Positions 1-7,925 are shown, counted from the first letter of the stretch. The stretch: 32,842 bases of DNA from a bacterium (GCA_025362415.1 JANYGM010000204.1:1-32842); one strand, 5' to 3'. Numbers and translations: made by a program. Notes: generated from the sequence alone by a model not told the origin.

Positions 1-76
1 CAGTACCTAATTCATAAGATTTTAGGTCAATAGACTCACCTAAGTCATTTTCTATGATTATTCTAATTTTTGTCAT
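1..76 (-). CDS. Partial CDS of unknown function (N-terminus only)
   Basis: An ATG at 74-76 on the minus strand opens a frame that runs off the left edge without a stop. Only 25 codons are visible, beginning MTKIRIIIENDLGESIDL. The short beta-like, Ile-rich start does not identify a family. A weak Bacteroidetes-type promoter may lie upstream: TAACTTTA at 91-98 and TTG at 119-121 on the minus strand, with a 20-nt spacer. The gene follows the ABC permease at 180-1067 on the same strand, 103 bp downstream of its stop. It does not begin like an ABC ATPase, which would be the expected partner of that permease. Confidence 0.4.
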   Translation of the reverse strand, partial: MTKIRIIIENDLGESIDLKSYELGT

Positions 77-114
77 AAGAGTTTTTTTCGTAAAGTTACA
101 TAAAAATCAATATA

Positions 115-139
115 TTTGCAACGGAACTTTTACAGCAAC
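115..139 (+). repeat. 25-nt direct repeat, copy 1
   Basis: This 25-mer starts TTTGCAACG and ends ACTTTTACAGCAAC. It recurs at 1407-1431 with one mismatch (G or T at position 10) in the same orientation. The two copies bracket the ABC permease gene, and each is followed by a heptad array. Confidence 0.8.
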
Positions 140-153
140 AATTATTTTATATT

Positions 154-181
154 CGTACCTCGTAGTTCATACCTCGTACTT
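154..181 (+). repeat. Heptad array abutting the permease stop codon
   Basis: Four 7-mers in phase: CGTACCT, CGTAGTT, CATACCT, CGTACTT. The last one overlaps the stop codon of the permease gene (180-182). Confidence 0.7.
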
Positions 182-1067
182 AAACTGTATCCATAAAAGT
201 TTTTTCAACTTTATGAAATAGCATCAAGCCAAAAATAAGCAATAATATACTCACACCACCACTATACAAAATATGCCACCATTCAAAAGCTCCCTGACCA
301 AAAAAAGCAAAACGGAAAAGCTCAATAATAGGCACTATTGGATTAAAAACCAACCAGTTACGAGTTTCTGCACTTAACATAGAAAGTGGATAAATGACCG
401 CAGAACCATACATCAAAAGTTGTACGCCAAAACTCACCAAATGCGTAAAATCTCTGTATTTGGTTGTCAAGGCAGAAAGAATAATGCCCAATGCTAAACT
501 CAAAATAGACATAATCAAAAGCAAGACAGGCAACATCAACAAATAAATATTAGGCTTCAAAACTACTCCTGCTATCCAAAAACCAATATAAAAACCCAAA
601 AACAAAACGAACTGTATGCCAAATGAGAAAAAAGTAGCAATTACATTTGCCACAGGTACAGTCATTCTTGGGAAATACACTTTTCCAAAAATACTGGCAT
701 TACTCGTGAATGTACTAGCCGTTTTGGTAAGGGCAGCAGCAAAAAAATTCCAAATAGTAACACCACACATATAAAATAAAAATTGCGGTTGTCCGTCTGT
801 GGAAAGGTTCGCAATTCGTCCAAAAATCACATAAAAAGTGAGTGCTGTAAGTATTGGTTGAATAATATGCCAAAGTGGTCCTAAAATAGTCTGTTTATAA
901 ACAGATACAAAATCACGCCAAACAAAAAGCATTATCAAATCTCTGTACCGCCAAAGCTCGCCCAAATGCAAATCTAACCACTTGTTTTTTGGTTCAATGA
1001 TTTCTGTCCATTCTGTTTGAAGGGCGTTTTGCTTAGAAATATCACTAGAAATAGTTTTTTCTATCAT
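180..1067 (-). CDS. ABC-2 type transporter permease (polysaccharide/teichoic acid export, Wzm/TagG type)
   Basis: A 295-aa integral membrane protein of the ABC-2 permease family that exports polysaccharides or lipopolysaccharide O-antigen. It would form the membrane channel of a transporter driven by a separate ATPase. The family signature is visible as a cytoplasmic N-terminus ending in an amphipathic WRYRDLIMLFVWRDF segment at about residues 39-53, followed by YKQTILGPLWHIIQP and about six hydrophobic helices. The length is normal for Wzm/TagG proteins (about 260-300 aa). The ATG at 1065-1067 gives a natural start. The usual neighbour, a Wzt/TagH ATPase, is not seen on either side: downstream is a short unrelated frame and upstream is a 409-bp gene-free stretch. 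The family is clear, but the substrate is inferred. Confidence 0.85.
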   Translation of the reverse strand: MIEKTISSDISKQNALQTEWTEIIEPKNKWLDLHLGELWRYRDLIMLFVWRDFVSVYKQTILGPLWHIIQPILTALTFYVIFGRIANLSTDGQPQFLFYMCGVTIWNFFAAALTKTASTFTSNASIFGKVYFPRMTVPVANVIATFFSFGIQFVLFLGFYIGFWIAGVVLKPNIYLLMLPVLLLIMSILSLALGIILSALTTKYRDFTHLVSFGVQLLMYGSAVIYPLSMLSAETRNWLVFNPIVPIIELFRFAFFGQGAFEWWHILYSGGVSILLLIFGLMLFHKVEKTFMDTV

Positions 1068-1101
1068 TATTTTATAATAAATTTCAAAATGTAGCTAAAC
1101 A

Positions 1102-1133
1102 AATTTTCCAAATTCATAAGAATTTGGAAAATT
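1102..1133. repeat. Perfect 14-bp stem hairpin
   Basis: AATTTTCCAAATTC (1102-1115) pairs with GAATTTGGAAAATT (1120-1133) across an ATAA loop. It lies just upstream of the permease start. No T-run follows on either strand, so it is not an obvious intrinsic terminator. Confidence 0.75.
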
Positions 1134-1139
1134 ATTGGT

Positions 1140-1167
1140 GAAGTCAAGTGTTTTCCACCTGACTTCA
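1140..1167 (-). repeat. REP-like hairpin, subtype a (diverged)
   Basis: GAAGTCAAGTG and CACCTGACTTC-type arms around a TTTTC-containing loop. It is the same hairpin that surrounds the transposase at 22.7-23.2 kb, here with a mismatch in the left arm. It opens a cluster of three in the gene-free stretch 1068-1476, which otherwise holds only the hairpins, the 25-mer and the heptads listed separately. Confidence 0.75.
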
Positions 1168-1189
1168 ATTGAGTTGTTAAATATTTCGT

Positions 1190-1216
1190 GAAGTCAGGTG
1201 TTTCCACCTAACTTCA
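1190..1216 (-). repeat. REP-like hairpin, subtype a
   Basis: GAAGTCAGGTG, loop TTTC, CACCTAACTTC. One G-to-A change in the right arm leaves a mismatch in the stem. Confidence 0.8.
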
Positions 1217-1243
1217 ATTGAAAGTCTTAAAAGCTATTTCTTA

Positions 1244-1268
1244 AAGTCAGGTGGAAACACCTGACTTC
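1244..1268 (+). repeat. REP-like hairpin, subtype a, opposite orientation
   Basis: AAGTCAGGTG, loop GGAAA/GAAA, CACCTGACTTC. It is a near-perfect stem reading GAAA on the plus strand, inverted relative to the two preceding copies. Confidence 0.85.
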
Positions 1269-1336
1269 ACAAGGAATGCCGTTATCTAATTGTATTCATT
1301 GTTACTGTAAATTATTCGTTGCAATTTTTGGGAAAA

Positions 1337-1360
1337 ACGTTTGGTGGGGACACCAAACGT
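1337..1360. repeat. Palindrome with GGTG-N4-CACC core
   Basis: ACGTTTGGTG (1337-1346), loop GGGA, CACCAAACGT (1351-1360): a perfect 10-bp stem. Its apical GGTG-N4-CACC matches the REP-like hairpins, but its outer stem differs. Confidence 0.8.
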
Positions 1361-1371
1361 GGGTTATAACA

Positions 1372-1395
1372 TTGTTTGGTGTCCTCACCAAACAA
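1372..1395. repeat. Second palindrome of the same type
   Basis: TTGTTTGGTG (1372-1381), loop TCCT, CACCAAACAA (1386-1395). It is a perfect 10-bp stem with the same TTTGGTG core as the hairpin at 1337-1360 but a different outer three base pairs. Confidence 0.8.
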
Positions 1396-1406
1396 CAAGA
1401 CACTAT

Positions 1407-1431
1407 TTTGCAACGTAACTTTTACAGCAAC
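1407..1431 (+). repeat. 25-nt direct repeat, copy 2
   Basis: 24 of 25 bases are identical to 115-139, in the same orientation. A heptad array begins 5 bp later. Confidence 0.8.
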
Positions 1432-1436
1432 TATTC

Positions 1437-1464
1437 ATTCACAATTCATAATTCATAATTCATA
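1437..1464 (+). repeat. Heptad array, ATTCAYA type
   Basis: ATTCACA followed by three ATTCATA units in exact 7-bp phase, ending 12 bp before the stop codon of the HTH gene. Confidence 0.8.
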
Positions 1465-1476
1465 ATTAAAAATTAC

Positions 1477-2589
1477 TTATTCTGTATATGTTTCAACAAA
1501 AAATGGTTCTCTATGTGCAATTTGCTTGCCCCATCTGTCATCTTCTCTAATATTTGTGATAGTATTTTCTAATTTCATCAGAAGATTATTAAAAAATGTA
1601 AGCCTTGCGCCCTCATTACTGCCAGTAATAAACATAGAAGTATCCAAATGAGAACGCAAAAATTCTTCTGCATCTTTACAAAATACTTCACCTTGTGTAA
1701 CAATAGTATTGAATGATTGTACACGAATATAACAATATTGTTGTTCTTTCGCTTTTGCAAACACATAATTCGTGCCAACTGGGTCATTGCTTTGGTACAA
1801 TTTGTAAGTAGCACCAGTACCTTTTTGCCCTCTGTAAGTCATTTTTTGAATATCTAGTAGCACATCTGCAAATTCAGACACAATTCGTGCAGTTTGCTGC
1901 TTGTCTTTAAGAAGTCCCATTTGCCAATACCTATTGATTTGTGTCAAAGTGGCATCAGCAGAGCGTGGTGTCCATATTTCAGTAGAATTTACTTTTGTGT
2001 AAGTATTATGAAGTTCTTCTCCTAATTCTAACAAATCCGCAGGAATAAGACTTATATCAAAGCTAACATCATCAAATTCAGGAAGTTGTAATACAGTACG
2101 TAGCCAAGCAAACATCTTAAAAGCAGCGTGTTCTTTGTGTTTGAAGTGATAAAAAAGAGGTACGTCATCAGCAGCATACATAAGTTGCCCATCTTCTTTG
2201 CTTACTTTATCAAGTATTTTAAGCAAACCTTCCAAATATTTTTTAAAAGTTGCCATTGAGTTAAGCACTTTATAATTAAATACTGTATTCTCTTCTTGTG
2301 TAGGCAATAAGGAAGTAAGTGGTACCTCATAATGCTTGCTCAAAAGCACTGCTTCATCAAGGCTAAGCGCAGAAACCCCTCTTATGCGTCTGTACGCACT
2401 ATCATTACTAACGCCAAAAAGCTCTGCCATCACAGCTACCATATCAAATGTACCCTCAATGCTGGCATTAGTCTTTATTGCGTTCAAAAACTGCTTTTGT
2501 ATAGGAAATTCTATACTTTCTAAAGGTGTTTCTTTTTTTGCTACCTTTTGTGGAATAGGTCCTATAAAATCTTTTCTTCTTCTTCCCAT
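1477..2589 (-). CDS. Uncharacterised protein with an N-terminal helix-turn-helix-like segment
   Basis: A protein of about 370 aa. Residues roughly 30-100, counted from the ATG at 2589, include AELFGVSNDSAYRRIRG followed by LSLDEAVLLSKHYEVPL. This resembles a lambda-repressor/XRE-type helix-turn-helix with its recognition helix. The remainder is mixed alpha/beta with no motif I can name. A longer frame starts at a TTG (2632-2634), but that codon lies inside a CAAAAGTA box (2632-2639; TACTTTTG on the coding strand) that matches the Bacteroidetes -7 element. The ATG at 2587-2589 is therefore the better start. The first residues, MGRRRKDF, are basic. It is probably a transcription regulator or DNA-binding protein, but the target is unknown. 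Confidence 0.6.
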   Translation of the reverse strand: MGRRRKDFIGPIPQKVAKKETPLESIEFPIQKQFLNAIKTNASIEGTFDMVAVMAELFGVSNDSAYRRIRGVSALSLDEAVLLSKHYEVPLTSLLPTQEENTVFNYKVLNSMATFKKYLEGLLKILDKVSKEDGQLMYAADDVPLFYHFKHKEHAAFKMFAWLRTVLQLPEFDDVSFDISLIPADLLELGEELHNTYTKVNSTEIWTPRSADATLTQINRYWQMGLLKDKQQTARIVSEFADVLLDIQKMTYRGQKGTGATYKLYQSNDPVGTNYVFAKAKEQQYCYIRVQSFNTIVTQGEVFCKDAEEFLRSHLDTSMFITGSNEGARLTFFNNLLMKLENTITNIREDDRWGKQIAHREPFFVETYTE

Positions 2590-2631
2590 AAAATAATTAT
2601 TTTTGTTGTTATGATGGCTAAAACATTGATA

Positions 2632-2639
2632 CAAAAGTA
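2632..2639 (-). promoter_or_regulatory. Candidate -7 element for the HTH gene
   Basis: TACTTTTG on the minus strand fits TAnnTTTG and sits 43 bp upstream of the chosen start. No TTG -33 box is seen at the expected spacing, so the call is weak. Confidence 0.35.
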
Positions 2640-2830
2640 AAGATAATTCTTGTAATATCTATATAATTGCGGTTTTTTTACGAAAAAAATATTATTATCT
2701 ACTATTTTCTTGTTTTTTTATGATAAAATGCTAATTTTGAAGTTTAAGTAAGTTGTTCAAATTAGTTTATGTTCTTATTTGACCAAAAAATACATAATTA
2801 TTTGATTATCAAAGTTTTGTATTTATTTAC

Positions 2831-2846
2831 ACTAGCAATTGCTAGT
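2831..2846. promoter_or_regulatory. Perfect 16-bp palindrome upstream of the Mur ligase gene
   Basis: ACTAGCAATTGCTAGT is fully self-complementary with no loop and ends 36 bp before the ATG at 2882. Its length and position suit a dimeric regulator operator, but no matching site was noticed elsewhere in the window. Confidence 0.4.
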
Positions 2847-2872
2847 TCACAATTAATAATTCACAATTACTT
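2845..2872 (+). repeat. Heptad array before the Mur ligase gene
   Basis: GTTCACA, ATTAATA, ATTCACA, ATTACTT in 7-bp phase, ending 10 bp before the start codon. Confidence 0.65.
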
Positions 2873-2881
2873 ATCTTCTTA

Positions 2882-4246
2882 ATGTCAGAAAAAGTACATT
2901 TTATAGCTATTGGCGGTAGTGCTATGCACAATCTCGCTCTTGCACTTGCTCAAAAAGGGCATCAAGTAACTGGTTCAGATGATGAGATTTTTGAGCCTTC
3001 ACGCACTCGTTTAGCCAATGCAAACCTCTTGCCTGCTGAAATGGGCTGGTTTCCTGACAAAATAGACAAATCCTATGATGCCATTATTGTAGGTATGCAC
3101 GCACGTAAAGACAACCCAGAGATAGTAAAAGCTCGTGAACTAGAAATCCCAGTATATTCTTATCCAGAATATATTTATGCGCAATCTATTGATAAACAAC
3201 GAGTAGTAATAGGCGGAAGTCACGGGAAAACGACTATTACGGCTATGATTATGCACGTTTTGAAGTACAATAACCGTAAATTTGATTTTATGGTAGGCGC
3301 ACAAGTGGAAGGATTTGATGTAATGGTAAAACTTTCAGATGATGCCGCTATGATTATCTTAGAAGGAGATGAATATCCTGCTTCTCCCCTTGCACCAAAA
3401 CCTAAATTTTTGTATTACAAACATCACTTAGCCCTCATTAGTGGCATTGCTTGGGATCATATCAATGCTTATCCAACAGAAAACGACTATGTTCGTCAGT
3501 TTGACAAACTAGCTGATGCCACACCAAAAGGTGGTGCATTAGTCTTTAATGATGACGACCATTTGGCGCATATTATTTGCCAAAGAGAGCGTGAAGATGT
3601 CTTACAAGTGCCTTACAGCACACACCCACACAAAATTATCAACGGGAAAACTTTTTTGGAAACCTCAAAAGGACAAGTTTATATTGAAGTTTTTGGAGAA
3701 CATAATCTCAAAAATCTTGCAGGTGCAAAATCTGTTTGTATGCGTCTTAATGTTACTGAAATGGAGTTTTATAATGCTATTTCTACCTTCAAAGGTGCTG
3801 CTAATAGACTAGAACTTTTAGCGCAAAATGCTCAAACGAATGTTTATAAAGATTTTGCTCACGCACCATCTAAGCTAAAAGCTACTACACGTGCCGTAAA
3901 AAAACAATTTCCTGAAAGAAAGCTAGTCGCTTGTATGGAACTTCATACGTTTAGTAGTCTTAATAAGGAGTTTTTGCGTCAATACAAAGATAGTTTTGCT
4001 GCTGCTGATGTGGCGGTTGTCTATTTTAATCCACAAACAGTAGCGCACAAAAACCTTGAAAGTATTTCTTTTGAAGACATCAAAAACGGCTTTAATGATA
4101 CTAATTTGGTTATTTTTGATGATAGTGAAAAACTAAAAGAATATTTACTTGCTCAAAATTGGACAAACAAAAACCTACTTTTGATGAGTTCTGGCAATTA
4201 TAATAACGTCAATACCAAAGATTTGAGTATGAAAATAGTAGGATAA
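2882..4246 (+). CDS. mpl: Mur ligase family protein, Mpl-like (UDP-MurNAc:tripeptide ligase)
   Basis: A 454-aa Mur ligase. Mpl enzymes re-attach the murein tripeptide L-Ala-gamma-D-Glu-meso-DAP to UDP-MurNAc in the cytoplasm, recycling cell wall. The N-terminal Rossmann-like UDP-binding region has IAIGGSAMHNLA at residues 8-19. The ATP P-loop GGSHGKTT is at 111-118, followed by the central domain with EGDEYPASPLAP. A C-terminal domain carries DFAHAPSK at 324-331. The length fits Mpl (about 450 aa) and MurC (about 460 aa). The domain layout and the absence of other mur/fts genes nearby favour Mpl over MurC, though this is inference. The gene stands alone, with a strong hairpin terminator directly after it. 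No clear TAnnTTTG promoter was found, but a 16-bp palindrome lies upstream. Confidence 0.75.
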   Translation: MSEKVHFIAIGGSAMHNLALALAQKGHQVTGSDDEIFEPSRTRLANANLLPAEMGWFPDKIDKSYDAIIVGMHARKDNPEIVKARELEIPVYSYPEYIYAQSIDKQRVVIGGSHGKTTITAMIMHVLKYNNRKFDFMVGAQVEGFDVMVKLSDDAAMIILEGDEYPASPLAPKPKFLYYKHHLALISGIAWDHINAYPTENDYVRQFDKLADATPKGGALVFNDDDHLAHIICQREREDVLQVPYSTHPHKIINGKTFLETSKGQVYIEVFGEHNLKNLAGAKSVCMRLNVTEMEFYNAISTFKGAANRLELLAQNAQTNVYKDFAHAPSKLKATTRAVKKQFPERKLVACMELHTFSSLNKEFLRQYKDSFAAADVAVVYFNPQTVAHKNLESISFEDIKNGFNDTNLVIFDDSEKLKEYLLAQNWTNKNLLLMSSGNYNNVNTKDLSMKIVG

Positions 4247-4259
4247 TCATCAGAATAAT

Positions 4260-4306
4260 AAGACAAAATCCCATTTAAACATTATGTTTGAATGGGATTT
4301 TGCCTT
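4260..4306 (+). terminator. Intrinsic terminator after mpl
   Basis: CAAAATCCCATTTAAAC (4264-4280) pairs with GTTTGAATGGGATTTTG (4286-4302) with one G-U wobble. The stem extends outward by three pairs after a mismatch, and a T-rich stretch follows. Confidence 0.8.
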
Positions 4307-4380
4307 ATCTATAATCATTATCAAAGAATCAACAGTAATATCTAATGCTGATATTTTAATATTTAATATTAAATAAATAA

Positions 4381-4420
4381 AAAACACCTTCCAAACATTA
4401 AGTTTAGAAGGTGTTTTTTG
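4381..4420. terminator. Bidirectional terminator between mpl and the T9SS cargo gene
   Basis: AAAACACCTTCCAAAC (4381-4396) pairs with GTTTAGAAGGTGTTTT (4402-4417) with one mismatch. T-rich tracts follow on both strands. It lies 74 bp beyond the stop of the minus-strand gene at 4494 and can serve both convergent genes. Confidence 0.75.
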
Positions 4421-4493
4421 TATCCTAATCTACATTTACAGAAGGTAATCAGTCTTTTGTAAATGTGTCACTTTTGCTGACAAGGCATTTTTT

Positions 4494-7400
4494 TTATTGT
4501 TTAGCTAATCTTTTCAAGACTCTGCCTTTTGAAGTTTCTACTTCCATCAAATAAATGCCATTAGCAAATTTATCCAAAGAGATAGTCATCAAATTACTGT
4601 TATTTTCAGAAGCAAATACAACTTTACCTTGTGCATCATAAACACGTATAGAAGATTTAGCCATATTGATAGTGCTAAAATCAACATTGAAATCACCTTT
4701 ACTTGGATTTGGAGAAACTTTCACCAAATTAGCCAAAGAATTATCAATAGCTGTAACAGAGTTTAGTCTAACATTTAAGCCGTAACCAGTCGTTGCAAAG
4801 CAAGTACTAGGCGTAGGAGATTTTGCAGTTACTAAAAATGTAATGCTAGCAGGTGCTGTAGGAGTTCCTGAAATTACGCCCGTAGCAGTATTCAAAGTAA
4901 GACCAGCAGGTAAAGTTGTAGGTGTAGTAAATTCATAAGTTGCACCAACACCACCAGTAGCCACCAAAGTATGTGTATAAGGTGTTCCTACAATACCTTC
5001 TGGAAGACCAGTAGCCGCCAAGACAACCGCACAATCAGATTTTATTGCATACGTATAAGTAGCTGTTCCTGTACAGTTACGAGGTGGTGTAGTTGTAGCT
5101 ACTACTGTAAATGAACCAGAAGTTCCTACTGCACCTGTTGGTGTTCCTGAGATAACCCCAGTAGCACCCACAAGTGTAAGACCTGCAGGTAATGCACCTG
5201 GCGCACTTGGACCAGTTAAAATAGTGTAAGCATAAGTAACACCTGTAGCACCACCACTAGCACCCAAAGTAACTGGAGTAATAGGCACTCCTGTTACGAA
5301 ATTTAATGCACTAAGCAAAGGAGTGACAACTACTGGAGTACAAGCTGGAAATACTGTAAATGTATAAGTAGCCGTTCCTGTACAAGTAAGTGCTGGAGCA
5401 GTAAGCGTAGCTGTAGCTGTAATCGTGAATGAACCTGTACCTATTGCAGCAACAGTTGGTGTACCAGAGATAATTCCTGTAGCAGGTACAAACGTAAGAC
5501 CAGCAGGCAAAGCACCAGATGTAATAGCATAAGCATAAGTAACTCCCGTAGCTCCACCAGTAGCACTTACAGTAATAGGAGCAATAGCTGTTCCACTTAC
5601 ATAATTTAGTGCGCCAGATGCAGGTGTAACCACTACAGGTGTGCAACCAAGATTTACTGTAAAGTTATAAACAGCTGTTCCTGTGCAACTACCAGGTGTA
5701 GAAGTAGCGGTAATTGTGAATGAACCAGTACCAACTCCTGATGCTAATGGTGTACCAGAGATAACGCCAGCAACAAGTGTAAGACCAGCAGGCAAAACAC
5801 CAGCCGTAACTGCATAAGCATAAGTTGGCGTTCCTGTAACGCCACCACTAGCACCCAAAGTAATAGGAGTAATAGGTGATCCACTTGTGAAAACGAATCC
5901 ACCTACAGGAGGTGAAGGCAAACTAGTAACCGTTACTGCCGTACAAGGTGTAGTTGTTACTGGGAAATTGTAAATTTGTGTAGCACTACATGCACCAGGA
6001 GTAGTAGCTGTTACTGTATAATTTGTTGCTGGTACAGCTACTCCTACGGTTGGTGTACCCGAGATAAGACCAGTGGAAGTGTTAATTGAGAGACCACCAG
6101 GTAAGGCAGGGCTTACAGAATATGTTATTGTACCTGAAGTAGCTACAGCACCTGCATTAAGGGTGTAAGGCGTTCCTGCTGTAGCAACTCCTGCAACTGT
6201 ATTAGTAAACTTGATATTAGTTGTACCAACATCTATCATTAGCCTTGTATTAAGCGTTTGAAGTGTTGGTGTAACCATACCTGCAGATGGTAGTGCACTA
6301 CCAAACAACACATCTGTTTCTACTTGAGCAATGTTTCCTTGTGCAGGTACAAAACCTGCAGGTGAAGCAATATTCTGAGAAGCAAGTGGGCTGTATGCTG
6401 TAGCATTTGCAGTTTGTACTAGACCTGCAAAAAATACTGCACCTGTTGGTATTTGAATGGGGGTGGCAATAGGAAAGCTTTTTGCTGTACCCAAATCAGT
6501 GGCTAAAACTGTGTAATCTGCTGATTGAAATAATACTGCGCCAGCAGCATCTACCACAATACCATTGATTATTTTACCTACCGTTGCCGCATTATCAGAG
6601 ATAGTTACTCTCACATCATTAACAATCACACTACTCGTAGCTGTTTGCTTAAATTTATTAAGCAATACCCCTCCACCAACACCAAAACCAATACCACTAC
6701 CAGTTTGTGGTGCAACATTATTTGCATAACTGAAAGTACCACAAGTAGTCTCTAATGCTAGACTTAAGCTATTATTAGAAGCAGGGTTAGGTACTGTAGT
6801 AGGAGGTGCGGCAGTAGGCTCTGTTACTGTTACCGTTACTGTATTAGTACCTGCTACTGTTGGTGTGAAACCTGCAAAAGAAACATCAATACTAGCTCCT
6901 GCTACAAGGCTAGGAATTGTTTGTGTGTTTGTAAATGTATTTGCACCTGAAATAGTAAGTACTACGTTGAAAGGTGCTGCGAGATTTTGAGAACCTCTAT
7001 TCAATACAGTTGCTTTGATAGCATTGAAAGCAGAAGGACTACCTATTGGCATCTTACCTGGTGAAATGATTTTTGTTACTACTTTATCCGCAGTAAACGG
7101 ATTAAGAATACCAAAACGCATTTCTGGACGAAAAGCACTGTATGCAGTACCAAGCGTATTTGATGCTGGAGCAGCTCCTTGATAACTTGCTGTACCCGCA
7201 TAACCCGTTGCGCCAGCATTTGCTAAATATGCTATTGCTGTTGGAGAAAAAGTTGTAATAGTAAAATCATACGCAATATAAACTCCTTGACCTGTATAGG
7301 CAAATGGCGTACCAAGTGTAATATCATAACTAGTTGCTCCACTAGCTACAGTAAAAGTACAGTTGGTACAAACTTGAGTCATTCCCGTTGTTCCTACAGT

Positions 7401-7742
7401 CCAATCAAATCCTTTTGTATTAGCAACGTCTGTTGTATTAGACATGTAGATGTTTACAGTACCTGCAACTGCTCCTGTTGGTGCTGTAGATGGAGAAAAA
7501 CCAAAAGTTTGAATTGAGTTGGCTGCCCCAAGTAGTGGTGTAAGTTCACTCCCCAAAGCAATAGTGATAGCTCTCATTGCTGGATTTGCTGCAGTAGCAG
7601 CTGGGGCACGTACTCCTGTGGTTCCGCCATTAGCAACTGGCGCAATATTTGGCAAAATAGCTTGCCCATACGCCTGCGTGACCCATGTACCACTCGTCAA
7701 TAGACAGACGAGAAACATAAAAATTCTGGATAATTTTGTCAT
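4494..7742 (-). CDS. Secreted repeat protein with T9SS type A sorting domain
   Basis: A 1082-aa exported protein. A signal peptide covers about residues 1-26 (cleavage near QAYG). The N-terminal half (about 30-510) is Thr/Ala/Val-rich, with a segment that looks like an extracellular beta-sandwich (about 225-330). From about 510 to 1000 there are five putative-Ig (He_PIG) modules, recognised by LPAGL...TGxISGTPT at about residues 547, 648, 746, 851 and 943, roughly 100 residues apart. The C-terminal 80 residues form a type A sorting domain: VSPNPSKGDF near 1005, GKVVF, then NGIYLMEV and a basic end (KRLAKQ). Such tails direct proteins through the type IX system to the cell surface. The ligand or function is unknown; an adhesin-like role is inferred. 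Confidence 0.85.
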   Translation of the reverse strand: MTKLSRIFMFLVCLLTSGTWVTQAYGQAILPNIAPVANGGTTGVRAPAATAANPAMRAITIALGSELTPLLGAANSIQTFGFSPSTAPTGAVAGTVNIYMSNTTDVANTKGFDWTVGTTGMTQVCTNCTFTVASGATSYDITLGTPFAYTGQGVYIAYDFTITTFSPTAIAYLANAGATGYAGTASYQGAAPASNTLGTAYSAFRPEMRFGILNPFTADKVVTKIISPGKMPIGSPSAFNAIKATVLNRGSQNLAAPFNVVLTISGANTFTNTQTIPSLVAGASIDVSFAGFTPTVAGTNTVTVTVTEPTAAPPTTVPNPASNNSLSLALETTCGTFSYANNVAPQTGSGIGFGVGGGVLLNKFKQTATSSVIVNDVRVTISDNAATVGKIINGIVVDAAGAVLFQSADYTVLATDLGTAKSFPIATPIQIPTGAVFFAGLVQTANATAYSPLASQNIASPAGFVPAQGNIAQVETDVLFGSALPSAGMVTPTLQTLNTRLMIDVGTTNIKFTNTVAGVATAGTPYTLNAGAVATSGTITYSVSPALPGGLSINTSTGLISGTPTVGVAVPATNYTVTATTPGACSATQIYNFPVTTTPCTAVTVTSLPSPPVGGFVFTSGSPITPITLGASGGVTGTPTYAYAVTAGVLPAGLTLVAGVISGTPLASGVGTGSFTITATSTPGSCTGTAVYNFTVNLGCTPVVVTPASGALNYVSGTAIAPITVSATGGATGVTYAYAITSGALPAGLTFVPATGIISGTPTVAAIGTGSFTITATATLTAPALTCTGTATYTFTVFPACTPVVVTPLLSALNFVTGVPITPVTLGASGGATGVTYAYTILTGPSAPGALPAGLTLVGATGVISGTPTGAVGTSGSFTVVATTTPPRNCTGTATYTYAIKSDCAVVLAATGLPEGIVGTPYTHTLVATGGVGATYEFTTPTTLPAGLTLNTATGVISGTPTAPASITFLVTAKSPTPSTCFATTGYGLNVRLNSVTAIDNSLANLVKVSPNPSKGDFNVDFSTINMAKSSIRVYDAQGKVVFASENNSNLMTISLDKFANGIYLMEVETSKGRVLKRLAKQ

Positions 7743-7845
7743 TGTGAAATGAAATTTAAGTTAAAATGAAGATTAAAAATTTGTAAGCATAAAAGTAATA
7801 CTTAAAAATATCTAAACCAAATTTTCTTTAAAAAAATATTAAAAC

Positions 7846-7879
7846 AGCCTTCCAAACATTGTGCTTGAAAGGCTTTTTT
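7846..7879. terminator. Terminator-like hairpin without an assigned upstream gene
   Basis: AGCCTTCCAA (7846-7855) pairs with TTGAAAGGCT (7865-7874) with one mismatch, followed by a T-run on the plus strand and an A-rich tract on the other side. It lies between the divergent T9SS cargo gene and gcvP, where no annotated transcript should end. It may insulate the two promoters or end an unannotated RNA. Confidence 0.5.
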
Positions 7880-7925
7880 AATATTTTCTGTATTTCTATG
7901 TCTTCTCTGTGTCTATGTAGTAAAA

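Noticed and set aside
913-923. Rejected idea that actB's CIGTRYC cluster site is damaged
   Set aside because: These are ActB residue numbers, not window bases. Thr replacing one Cys is the usual form of the [3Fe-4S] site in this family, so no defect is claimed.
1276-1458. 60-codon open frame on the plus strand
   Set aside because: It runs through the palindromes, the 25-mer repeat and a heptad array, and its protein has no coding character.
5311-5646. Cys/Tyr-rich open frame on the minus strand
   Set aside because: It is an out-of-frame reading of the repetitive Ig-domain region of the T9SS cargo gene.
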